Program-made: the position numbers and the translations under genes
Shown here: positions 26,173 to 33,762 of the stretch, piece by piece
Layout: every line of letters begins with the position of its first letter
How positions within the stretch are numbered: the first letter of the stretch is position 1
The notes under the pieces: generated by a model
The model's input: the letters and a program-made list of their open reading frames with translations, nothing else
Told to the model about the DNA's origin: nothing
Database searches by the model: none
Assembly: GCF_900104335.1 (NCBI RefSeq)
Contig: NZ_FMXT01000013.1
Location: 1 to 64,000, forward strand
From: Pseudobutyrivibrio sp. YE44
Lineage (GTDB): Bacteria; Bacillota; Clostridia; Lachnospirales; Lachnospiraceae
Length of the DNA stretch: 64,000 nt
Reading direction: 5' to 3'

Positions 26173-27666
26173 ATGGAAATTATAGGCCTAAGTAAAATTA
26201 CAAAAATGCATAAGCGAGAGAATAAGCAAATTCTTGAGTACTTCCATACCTGCATGGACGATATCAATGAAGCTAATCTGTTCATGCTTAGGAAGGTGTG
26301 CATGTATGTTTCCATTACCTATTTAGTTGTACTTGTTCTTGGTTTTTCCATGGTGAGGGGATATGGTCTTACACTTGGACATATTTTAATTTTCCCTTTG
26401 TTGATAGTATATTTTTTCTTTAATTTGTATGCTCGAAACAATGGCAAAAAAATACATACAAATCTTGTTGGAATAATATGCTGCTCTTTTTATTTTCTTC
26501 TTGCATGTGCTTTTATTTATATTGATATATTTTCTAAGGGCTTGTCTGATAATTTTTGGACCACCATGCTGGTGTTGGTTTTCCCAACCCTCTATATTGA
26601 CAGGATGTACAAATACGGCACAGAGGAATTGCTGGTAGTAGTAATCTATGGTGTTGTAGCCTATTTTATAGAGGAAAGAGACCTATTTTTAAAGCATTTA
26701 TATTTGCTTTTTGCAGCATATATTATCTCTATGCTGGCAGCCCATATTGTTCTTGAAATGCGTAGTCGTGAGTGTCTGTATGCCAAGGAACTAAAGCGTT
26801 TTAGTTCTTTGGATAAGCTTACCCATGTACTAAATAAAGCTGCGCTGGTGGATAGAATGGAAGAATATTTTGTCGCTAAGCCAGCTGAAGAGCCATGCGC
26901 TATTTGCATTATCGACTTAGATAATTTTAAGGATGTTAATGATAATCTGGGACATAATGCAGGAGATATGCTCCTTGAACGTGTAGGTCAATTACTAATT
27001 GATAATTTCAGAGCTTATGATGTAATTGGAAGATATGGCGGAGATGAGTTTGTGGTACTGATGCCACAGATGGGGGATGTGGCTATTCTTCAAATGCGAT
27101 GTCGCACCATGCAGATGTTTTTAGGCGATTTTGATCTTGGCTCTAATCATGATTTTTCAGTAAGTATTGGTGCAGCTATTTGCGATGGAATTCGTAATTA
27201 CGAAGAAGTTTTCAAAATGGCTGATGATGCCCTTTATAAATCAAAGCTGGAAGGTAAGAATCGGTGCAATGCTTGGGTGATTGATGCAAAAACCTATGAG
27301 AAGCCAATCCTATTATCAATTAGAGGTGAGATGACTGAGGCAGTTAGAAGAATGTATGCCGCTGAAGGAGAAAGGTTTGATATAGTCACGGCCCTTACTA
27401 ATGATGACGCACTTCGAACCATAAGCCAGTATCACAATCAGATAAGGATAATACTTCTTGAGGTGGACAAAGAAAGAGGTTTGGGAGATACGGTTCTCAA
27501 GTATATAAAAAACAGACAGAGCTTTGCTAGTATTCCAGTTCTGGCTTTGGCAATGGACCAAGAATCCAGCTTCCTGGCCCATGACTTTGGCGCAGACGAG
27601 GTGATTATGATTGATTCACCTGATGAAGAATATAGAAGAATAATAGATAGCTTAGTACGAATGTGA
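26173..27666 (+). CDS. Membrane diguanylate cyclase with degenerate C-terminal receiver (2)
   Basis: A 497-residue paralogue of the preceding protein with the same order: membrane segments (about 40-200), GGDEF domain (motif at 289-293, inhibitory RAYD upstream) and a degenerate receiver whose phospho-Asp position is again Glu (ILLEVD). The tandem arrangement and near-identical domain plan point to local duplication. It starts 32 bases after the first copy; no good ribosome site is seen, so a later ATG (26206) or coupled translation is possible. Its 3' end overlaps the convergent K+ channel gene by 15 bases. Confidence 0.83.
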   Translation: MEIIGLSKITKMHKRENKQILEYFHTCMDDINEANLFMLRKVCMYVSITYLVVLVLGFSMVRGYGLTLGHILIFPLLIVYFFFNLYARNNGKKIHTNLVGIICCSFYFLLACAFIYIDIFSKGLSDNFWTTMLVLVFPTLYIDRMYKYGTEELLVVVIYGVVAYFIEERDLFLKHLYLLFAAYIISMLAAHIVLEMRSRECLYAKELKRFSSLDKLTHVLNKAALVDRMEEYFVAKPAEEPCAICIIDLDNFKDVNDNLGHNAGDMLLERVGQLLIDNFRAYDVIGRYGGDEFVVLMPQMGDVAILQMRCRTMQMFLGDFDLGSNHDFSVSIGAAICDGIRNYEEVFKMADDALYKSKLEGKNRCNAWVIDAKTYEKPILLSIRGEMTEAVRRMYAAEGERFDIVTALTNDDALRTISQYHNQIRIILLEVDKERGLGDTVLKYIKNRQSFASIPVLALAMDQESSFLAHDFGADEVIMIDSPDEEYRRIIDSLVRM

Positions 27667-28629
27667 AAAGAAACCTTCGGCGGCCAGTACAACTGTGTCG
27701 CCGATTTTTATTGTAAAATCAGGCACAGGAATAAGTGCCTCTCCATCTCGCATAACAACACATGGTAGAAAATGATCAGGAACACCAATCTTTGAAACCT
27801 GAAGTCCATTCCAACAGTGACCTTCAGTAATTCTGATGGTAAGTAAATCCACCTGTTCATCCCTTGCAAAGTTGTTGAGGAGCTTCATTTTTGAGTAGTG
27901 CTCCATGAAACCAGCACTAATGATACCAGTAGGGATAGCTATAACACCAACCCCCAGGAAGGCTGTGATGATTGCCATGATACGACCAACAGTGGTGATA
28001 GGATATATGTCTCCGTAGCCTACAGTAAGCAAGGTGGAAACTGACCACCAAACACCTGAAAAGGCATTTTTGAAAACATATGGCTGCATGTCGTGCTCAG
28101 CGTAGTAAACACCAATGGAGCTGGACAGCATCAAAATCAAAACAATTACCATGGAAGATAATATCTGATTTTTCTTTTCTTTCAGAACTGAGAAAATGAT
28201 ATTAAAGGAATCGTACTGACCATTTATTCTGAACAGATGGAAAATACGAATTACTCTCAAAATTCTAAAGGCAACAAAGCCTGACAAAAAGAAAAATGGC
28301 AGGATAGTAAATAAATCTACTATTCCATCAAAGGATAATAGGAATTTAACCACAGCCTTTGGATGGGAATCCTCTGGATACAAACAATCTGCAGTCCAAA
28401 TTCTAAAACCATACTCAACACAGAAAATAATCATAGTGATAAGAGCGATGGCATCAAAAATAGGAAAGAAATTAGAAAACTGTTCGTAGGTTTGGAGAAC
28501 CATCACTGAAATATTTAATAGGATAGTGATGGTGATAAAAATATCAAAAGCGTGACTAGGTCTATCCTCTTTATTACCAATCTGAATTATGTTAAATACT
28601 TTTTGCTTATCTAGCTTTTTCAAAATCAT
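27652..28629 (-). CDS. Voltage-gated-type potassium channel with TrkA-C domain
   Basis: A 325-residue channel. Six membrane segments are visible with an Arg-rich S4-like helix (FRILRVIRIFHLFR) and the K+ filter TVGYGD followed by the pore-lining helix. The C-terminal part (about 245-325, NGLQVSKIGVPDHFLPCVV, then IKIGDTVVLAAEG) is a TrkA-C/RCK-C ligand domain. The role is K+ flux across the cell membrane. The gene starts 4 bases after the amidase stop, so both are in one minus-strand operon. Confidence 0.88.
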   Translation of the reverse strand: MILKKLDKQKVFNIIQIGNKEDRPSHAFDIFITITILLNISVMVLQTYEQFSNFFPIFDAIALITMIIFCVEYGFRIWTADCLYPEDSHPKAVVKFLLSFDGIVDLFTILPFFFLSGFVAFRILRVIRIFHLFRINGQYDSFNIIFSVLKEKKNQILSSMVIVLILMLSSSIGVYYAEHDMQPYVFKNAFSGVWWSVSTLLTVGYGDIYPITTVGRIMAIITAFLGVGVIAIPTGIISAGFMEHYSKMKLLNNFARDEQVDLLTIRITEGHCWNGLQVSKIGVPDHFLPCVVMRDGEALIPVPDFTIKIGDTVVLAAEGFFSHSY

Positions 28630-28633
28630 TCTC

Positions 28634-29428
28634 CTACTTCAACTTTAACCCATAATATTTAGCAATTCCTGTAGCGTCTGCAATACCAAGCTGCTGGTAC
28701 TGCTCAGGAGTGCTTAAGTGATTGAGTCTGTCACTATCATTAGTTACAAAAGCATGCTCCACAATTACTGTAGTCATACCTAGGGATTTTGACTTGTTAA
28801 TGAGTGCGTAGTAATCCTTAGCAGAACCATCTGGATACTTTCCACTATCAGAATCCCTGGTAACAATACCTGTTCCGTTTGGGCACATCTTCCAGTCGTT
28901 TACATTAAGTCCAGTGGTGGTTAATTCTGAAAGGATGGATTTACCAACAGCCATGCCCTTTGCACAAACAGCAGGCTTGTAGTTTGGATTTGGAATAATG
29001 ACCTTTGCACCGTTCTGTGATTTGTCTAAATCAGGATCATAGTCATTGTGAAGACTAATCATTACATCCGCATTTACGGATTTGGCAAAATTCACTCTGC
29101 CGGTAAGACAGTCTGCAGAGGAATCTGGATTTGCACCGTAGGCACAATCGAAACCATAGCGAGTCATATAAACTGTTACACCGGAATACTTTTCGAGTTC
29201 GTTTTTACAATAGTAGGCAATGTAGAGATTAGCAATGCCTTCTTCGAAGCCTTCGTAATGACAACCAAGATGAGTGTTGTCATGGCCAGGGTCTAAAACT
29301 ACAACGATGTTTTTCGCTGCCTTCTTTGAAGTTTTTGCCTCAGCATTTATTGGAGTGCTGGCAAAAAGAGAAAGTGAACATGTAAACGCAAGTGCCAGCG
29401 ATAATAGTTTTTTTGTACGAATTTTCAT
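28634..29428 (-). CDS. Secreted N-acetylmuramoyl-L-alanine amidase (Amidase_3)
   Basis: A 264-residue exported enzyme. A signal peptide (about 1-31) precedes an Amidase_3 zinc domain: VVLDPGHDN (His), HYEGFEEG (Glu), MISLHNDYD (His) and VIVEHAFVTNDSD (catalytic Glu). It cleaves the bond between MurNAc and the stem peptide. No cell wall binding repeats are present, so it may act freely or with low affinity. Its operon partner is the K+ channel, an unexplained pairing. Confidence 0.88.
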   Translation of the reverse strand: MKIRTKKLLSLALAFTCSLSLFASTPINAEAKTSKKAAKNIVVVLDPGHDNTHLGCHYEGFEEGIANLYIAYYCKNELEKYSGVTVYMTRYGFDCAYGANPDSSADCLTGRVNFAKSVNADVMISLHNDYDPDLDKSQNGAKVIIPNPNYKPAVCAKGMAVGKSILSELTTTGLNVNDWKMCPNGTGIVTRDSDSGKYPDGSAKDYYALINKSKSLGMTTVIVEHAFVTNDSDRLNHLSTPEQYQQLGIADATGIAKYYGLKLK

Positions 29429-29500
29429 AAGAATACCCCTCTACTTTTCTATAATTTTACAATAATTCTAACATCCTACTAAATGAATAGCAATTTCTTG

Positions 29501-29529
29501 TTGACAACAGTCTTCGGGGGATGTAGTAT
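29501..29529 (+). promoter_or_regulatory. Promoter of the lysine riboswitch-dapA operon
   Basis: TTGACA (29501-29506), 17 bases, TAGTAT (29524-29529). The predicted transcript starts about 15 bases before the riboswitch P1 stem. Confidence 0.8.
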
Positions 29530-29544
29530 AAGTTCAACTTAATA

Positions 29545-29720
29545 ACAGATAGAGGTTGCGAGAAACATTAGTAATCTCATTGATGGGACAGGCCCAAGTG
29601 ATATGAGATAAAAGGGGATTTCGCCGAAAGAGAGCATCGTCTGTAGATGCTTGTCTTGGGCATACGGATAACATCCGTATGACTGTCACCGAATAAATAA
29701 TAGGTGGGGAGCTATCATTT
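29545..29720 (+). promoter_or_regulatory. Lysine riboswitch (L-box)
   Basis: Conserved L-box segments occur in order: GATAGAGGTTGCGAG, AGTAATCTC, AAAAGGGGATTTCGCCGAA, GTCTTGGGCATACGGA, GACTGTCACCG and GGTGGGGAGCTATC. The ends pair as P1 (GATAG with CTATC). Lysine binding is expected to favour the terminator at 29739, lowering expression of dapA and the following transporter gene. Confidence 0.93.
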
Positions 29721-29738
29721 CGTACGAATATAATTTTT

Positions 29739-29775
29739 AAGCTGACCATTTATTATGTGGTCAGCTTTTTTATTT
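29739..29775 (+). terminator. Riboswitch expression-platform terminator
   Basis: AAGCTGACCA / TGGTCAGCTT stem with a 9-base loop and T-rich tail, 20 bases after the riboswitch. Confidence 0.88.
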
Positions 29776-29781
29776 TAATGA

Positions 29782-29865
29782 GTCGGTAGACAACAAGCTC
29801 ACAAATGTCTCAAGCGAAACGTGTTAGTTGAGCTGAGATATTTGTGGCTTGTAGTTGTAACCGAC
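29782..29865 (+). ncRNA. Dispersed structured element, copy C
   Basis: Third copy of the 4491/23733 element: GTCGGT/ACCGAC outer stem, CAAGC/GCTTG, then CACAAATGTCTCA/TGAGATATTTGTG. CAC/GTG replaces CAT/ATG of the other copies, and the outer stem also covaries. It lies between the riboswitch terminator and dapA, inside the dapA leader. Confidence 0.65.
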
Positions 29866-29884
29866 GGATTTTAGGAGGAAAAAA

Positions 29885-30769
29885 ATGAGTATATTTACTG
29901 GCGCAGCTGTAGCAATTGTAACTCCATTTAATGGGGATGGATCCGTTAATTACCAGAAGCTTGATGAGTTAATCGAATTTCAGATTAAGAACAACACAGA
30001 TGCAATTGTAATCTGTGGTACCACAGGTGAAGCTTCAACACTTTCACATGAAGAGCACATTGATGTAATCAAGCACTGTGTTCAGACTGTAAATAAGCGT
30101 GTGCCAGTTATTGCAGGCACAGGTTCAAACTCAACAGAGACTGCTATCTACCTTTCGCAGGAAGCTGAAAAGGTTGGAGCAGATGCAGTGCTTCTTGTTA
30201 CACCTTATTACAACAAGGCAACACAGCGTGGTCTTTATGAGCATTTCAAAGATACAGCAGATGCAATTAAGCTTCCTTGTATCCTTTATAATGTTCCATC
30301 ACGTACAGGCTGCAACATTTTGCCAGAGACAGCAGTAAAGCTTGCTAAGGATGTGGATAACATCGTTGCTATTAAAGAGGCTTGTGGAAACATTAGTCAG
30401 ATTGCAAAGCTTCTTCAGCTTGCAAAGGGATGCATCGATGTATACTCAGGAAACGATGATCAGATAGTACCAATTATGTCACTTGGCGGACTTGGTGTTA
30501 TCTCTGTTTTATCAAATGTTGCACCACAGCAGACACATGATATGTGCCAGGCATGTCTCGATGGAGATTTTAAGAAGGCAGCAGCAATGCAGCTTGAGGC
30601 ATTACCTCTTATCGATTCACTTTTCTGCGAGGTAAATCCTATTCCTGTAAAGAAGGCTCTTAACATTATGGGCTTTGAGGCTGGTCCTCTCAGAAAGCCA
30701 CTTACAGAAATGGAAGAGGCTCATGCAAATACACTAAAGGAGAATATGAAGACTTATGGAATTTACTAA
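29885..30769 (+). CDS. dapA: 4-hydroxy-tetrahydrodipicolinate synthase
   Basis: A 294-residue TIM-barrel aldolase. GTTGEASTL near 45 carries the catalytic Thr pair, ILYNVPSRTG near 134 the catalytic Tyr and VAIKEACGN near 162 the Schiff-base Lys. It condenses pyruvate with aspartate semialdehyde, the first committed step to diaminopimelate and lysine. The riboswitch upstream gives lysine feedback on transcription. Start ATG 29885 has AGGAGG upstream. Its 3' end overlaps the next gene by 14 bases. Confidence 0.95.
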   Translation: MSIFTGAAVAIVTPFNGDGSVNYQKLDELIEFQIKNNTDAIVICGTTGEASTLSHEEHIDVIKHCVQTVNKRVPVIAGTGSNSTETAIYLSQEAEKVGADAVLLVTPYYNKATQRGLYEHFKDTADAIKLPCILYNVPSRTGCNILPETAVKLAKDVDNIVAIKEACGNISQIAKLLQLAKGCIDVYSGNDDQIVPIMSLGGLGVISVLSNVAPQQTHDMCQACLDGDFKKAAAMQLEALPLIDSLFCEVNPIPVKKALNIMGFEAGPLRKPLTEMEEAHANTLKENMKTYGIY

Positions 30770-32294
30770 TACAATATGGTCGTTGTTGCCACCATTAATT
30801 GCCATCCTATTGGCGTTGCTTACAAAAGAAGTTTACTCTTCATTATTTATAGGAATTTTTACTGGTGGTCTTTTATACGCAGGCTTCAATCTTACCGCAG
30901 CAATGGAGCACATCTTTGTAGATGGAATGATTGGTCAGCTTTCAGATGCTTGGAACGTTGGTATTCTTGTGTTCCTTGTTGTACTTGGTAGCATGGTAAT
31001 GCTTATGAATCGTGCCGGCGGTTCAGCTGCTTTTGGTAAGTGGGCAGTAACTCACGTAAAGACAAAGGCAGGCGCACAGGTTGCAACAATCATCCTTGGT
31101 ATGTTAATTTTCATCGATGATTATTTTAACTGCCTTACAGTTGGTTCAGTTATGAGACCTGTTACTGATAAGCACGGTATTTCTCGTGAAAAGCTTGCTT
31201 ATTTAATCGATGCCACAGCTGCTCCAGTTTGTATTATCGCTCCAATTTCTTCTTGGGCTGCAGCAGTTACTGGTTTCGTAGATGGAGCAAACGGATTATC
31301 TCTTTTCATTAGAGCTATCCCTTACAACTTTTATGCGCTCCTTACACTTGTAATGATGTTTACCATCACTTACATGAAGTTCGATTACTCTTCAATGAAT
31401 CTTGCTGAAATGAATCACAGAGCAGAGTTGAAGGAAAGAAAGAAAAAAGATTCAGCCAGCCTTACAGGTGCTGAGGATCAGCCTCATCCACCTATTTCAG
31501 AAAAAGGTACAGTGCTTCATTTGGTACTTCCAATTGCAGCCCTTATTATCTGTTGTGTAATTGGTATGATATATACAGGTGGCTTCTTTAGTGGAGAAAG
31601 CTTCATTGATGCCTTCTCAAATTCAGACGCTTCAGTTGGACTTGTTTATGGTTCAGTTGTTGCACTTATTATTACAATTGTTTTCTATCTAGCAACAAGA
31701 GTTTTAGGCTTTAGCGAATGTATGAATGCAATTCCAGAGGGCTTTAAGAGTATGGTACCTGCCATCTTGGTTCTTACCTTTGCATGGACACTTAAGTCTA
31801 TGACAGATTCACTTGGTGCAGCAGAATATGTTGGTGGCATCGTAGCAAACATTGCTGACAACCATGCACTTATGAGCTTACTTCCAGCCCTTGTATTCCT
31901 TGTAGGTATCTTCCTTGCCTTTGCAACTGGTACTTCATGGGGAACCTTCGGAATCCTTATTCCAATCGTTGTAAATGTATTCGGTGGTGATGTTAACAAC
32001 GAGCTTATGATTATCGCTATCTCAGCTTGTATGGCTGGTGCAGTTTGCGGCGATCACTGTTCACCAATTTCAGATACAACTATTATGGCATCAGCTGGTG
32101 CAGATTGTGACCATATCAGACACGTAAGCACACAGCTTCCATATGCCTTTACAGTAGCAGGTGTATCCCTTGTTTCTTACGTAGTTTCAGGCTTTATCAG
32201 AAACTGGTTCGTATGCCTTGTTATTGGTATCGCACTTATGATTGGAACACTATTTGCAATAAAAGTAGTTTCTGAAAGACAAGTTAAAGCATAA
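30756..32294 (+). CDS. NhaC-family antiporter, candidate lysine transporter
   Basis: A 512-residue membrane protein with 11-12 hydrophobic segments and NhaC-family motifs (GTSWGTFGILIPIV, GDHCSPISDTTIMASAGADCDH). The family is named for Na+/H+ antiport. Here it overlaps dapA by 14 bases under a lysine riboswitch, and comparative-genomic work on that riboswitch has proposed NhaC-superfamily members as lysine transporters. Lysine transport is therefore the better context-based guess, direction unknown. Confidence 0.8.
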   Translation: MEFTNTIWSLLPPLIAILLALLTKEVYSSLFIGIFTGGLLYAGFNLTAAMEHIFVDGMIGQLSDAWNVGILVFLVVLGSMVMLMNRAGGSAAFGKWAVTHVKTKAGAQVATIILGMLIFIDDYFNCLTVGSVMRPVTDKHGISREKLAYLIDATAAPVCIIAPISSWAAAVTGFVDGANGLSLFIRAIPYNFYALLTLVMMFTITYMKFDYSSMNLAEMNHRAELKERKKKDSASLTGAEDQPHPPISEKGTVLHLVLPIAALIICCVIGMIYTGGFFSGESFIDAFSNSDASVGLVYGSVVALIITIVFYLATRVLGFSECMNAIPEGFKSMVPAILVLTFAWTLKSMTDSLGAAEYVGGIVANIADNHALMSLLPALVFLVGIFLAFATGTSWGTFGILIPIVVNVFGGDVNNELMIIAISACMAGAVCGDHCSPISDTTIMASAGADCDHIRHVSTQLPYAFTVAGVSLVSYVVSGFIRNWFVCLVIGIALMIGTLFAIKVVSERQVKA

Positions 32295-32302
32295 TGTAGT
32301 AT

Positions 32303-32339
32303 AATCTCCTTAGTATGTTTTTACTAAGGAGATTTTTTT
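32303..32339 (+). promoter_or_regulatory. Terminator-like hairpin masking the next ribosome site
   Basis: AATCTCCTTAGTA (32303-32315) is perfectly complementary to TACTAAGGAGATT (32322-32334), followed by T5 and the ATG at 32340. The right arm contains the ribosome site AAGGAGA. TATAAT (32300-32305) overlaps the left arm, so an internal promoter would make transcripts unable to form the hairpin. It also terminates the dapA operon. Confidence 0.75.
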
Positions 32340-32816
32340 ATGAAAGATATTAAGTATTTGGTATTAGACGTAGACGGGACATTAACAGATGGTTGCGTAT
32401 ACATGGGAGAGAACGGTGAGTTATGTAAGGCTTTCAATATTAAGGACGGCTATGGAATCGTTCATCAGCTTATTCCAGCCGGCGTTACTCCTATGATTAT
32501 TACAGGTCGTACCAGCAAAATCGTTGAGAACAGATGCGAAGAGCTTGGCATCAACCACATCTATCAGGGCGTAAGCGATAAGCTTGGAAAGCTTAAGGGT
32601 GTCATGTCTGCAAATGGTCGCACACTCAAGGATTGTGCTTATATGGGTGACGACTTAAACGATCTTACTGTTATGAAGGCAATCAAGGCAGAAGGTGGCT
32701 TGGTTGGATGTCCTAAGGATGCAGCCCAGGCTCTCATTGATATGGCCGATTTTGTTTCCAAAAAAGATGGTGGCCGCGGAGCAGTGAGAGATTTTATAGA
32801 GTGGTTGGTATTATAA
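32340..32816 (+). CDS. KdsC-type HAD-superfamily phosphatase
   Basis: A 158-residue HAD phosphatase without cap domain. Motif I is LDVDGTLTDG (nucleophile Asp near residue 10), motif II IITGRTS near 58, and motif III/IV the Lys region plus YMGDDLNDL near 101. This is the KdsC/NeuA-associated subfamily acting on 8- or 9-carbon sugar acid phosphates as tetramers. A Gram-positive host without outer membrane would not need KDO, so the substrate is probably another sugar phosphate. The start is unusual: it lies one base after a terminator-like T-run. The stop is immediately followed by the next start. Confidence 0.8.
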   Translation: MKDIKYLVLDVDGTLTDGCVYMGENGELCKAFNIKDGYGIVHQLIPAGVTPMIITGRTSKIVENRCEELGINHIYQGVSDKLGKLKGVMSANGRTLKDCAYMGDDLNDLTVMKAIKAEGGLVGCPKDAAQALIDMADFVSKKDGGRGAVRDFIEWLVL

Positions 32817-33587
32817 ATGTCAGAAAAGCGATTTGAGGTTAATGGAAATGCTCTAAAAATGATTGCTGTAATCACCATGTTTGTGGATCATTTTGCAGCC
32901 GGCTTTTATCTCCATTGGTTAGGATTACCTGAGGCGTTCAATTCGCCCTCCTACGAATTCTATTGTGATATTTATCACCTGATGCGTGGCATTGGCCGAA
33001 TGGCATTTCCTATTTATTGCTTCATGCTTGTGGAAGGCTTTTTCCATACTAGAAATATCAAGAATTATTGTTTAAGACTTATACAGATTGCAATCATTTC
33101 AGAGATACCTTTTGACCTGGCACTTCGCAAAGGAAAGATAGATTTCTTATCTAACAACGTGTTGTGGGAGCTTCTTCTTGGATTGATAGTGCTTTGTTGT
33201 ATGGACTATGTTTTACATCTGTCAGAGGGAATCTTTGAAAATGAAATTGTAAGACGTGTGGCAATGGTTTTGATAATGTTCCTTGGAATGGGACTAGCTT
33301 ATATTACAAAGCTTGATTATAGACATGCCGGAATCGCTTGTATTGCTGTTATATATTTTTTATATGGCGCCACAAAGGAAAGCAGGCTTACAGCCTTTGC
33401 AGTTGGTGTGCTTATGTTGACTTTGATGTCTAGCAAAACCGAAGCTTATGCAGCTGCTATGCTTGTACCTTTATTCTTTTACAATGGGAAAAAGGGTTCA
33501 GACTCAGTGGCCCTTCGTAGATTTTTTTATTCATTTTATCCAGTACACTTGATATTGATTTACTTGCTTAGAGTTATTTTTATCTAG
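32817..33587 (+). CDS. TraX-like membrane protein
   Basis: A 256-residue protein with about eight membrane segments. The TraX family pattern is clear at the start (NALKMIAVITMFVDHFAAG) and in RGIGRMAFPIYCFMLVEGF, followed by ISEIPFDLA. F-plasmid TraX N-acetylates pilin, but chromosomal TraX-like proteins are widespread in Firmicutes with unknown acyl acceptors. The ATG abuts the stop of the phosphatase gene, so both are one unit. No other conjugation gene is nearby. Confidence 0.75.
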   Translation: MSEKRFEVNGNALKMIAVITMFVDHFAAGFYLHWLGLPEAFNSPSYEFYCDIYHLMRGIGRMAFPIYCFMLVEGFFHTRNIKNYCLRLIQIAIISEIPFDLALRKGKIDFLSNNVLWELLLGLIVLCCMDYVLHLSEGIFENEIVRRVAMVLIMFLGMGLAYITKLDYRHAGIACIAVIYFLYGATKESRLTAFAVGVLMLTLMSSKTEAYAAAMLVPLFFYNGKKGSDSVALRRFFYSFYPVHLILIYLLRVIFI

Positions 33588-33601
33588 TTATTTATTCTAG
33601 T

Positions 33602-33670
33602 TTATAAAATATTTAAAACCATTAATTCCCCAATAAATTTGGATATAATGGTTTTTAAATATTTTATAAC
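33602..33670. terminator. Long AT-rich hairpin after the TraX-like gene
   Basis: TTATAAAATATTTAAAACC... (33602-33624) pairs with its near-perfect reverse complement at 33647-33670: about 23 base pairs around a 22-base loop. It probably ends the upstream operon, although the stem is AT-only in its lower half. Confidence 0.6.
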
Positions 33671-33696
33671 TGTGAATAGTAACTTAAAAAAAGTAA

Positions 33697-33725
33697 TTGC
33701 TAATTTAATTTTAATGTGATAGCAT
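33697..33725 (+). promoter_or_regulatory. Probable promoter of uraA
   Basis: TTGCTA (33697-33702), 17 bases, TAGCAT (33720-33725), 38 bases before the uraA start. Confidence 0.45.
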
Positions 33726-33762
33726 ATTGAAAGTTTAAGTAAAAATTCAAAGGGAGGATTCT

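Noticed and set aside
32340-33587. Reading the KdsC-like and TraX-like genes as lipopolysaccharide and conjugation genes
   Set aside because: No other KDO, outer membrane or conjugation gene is nearby; both families are broad and the names reflect only distant prototypes.
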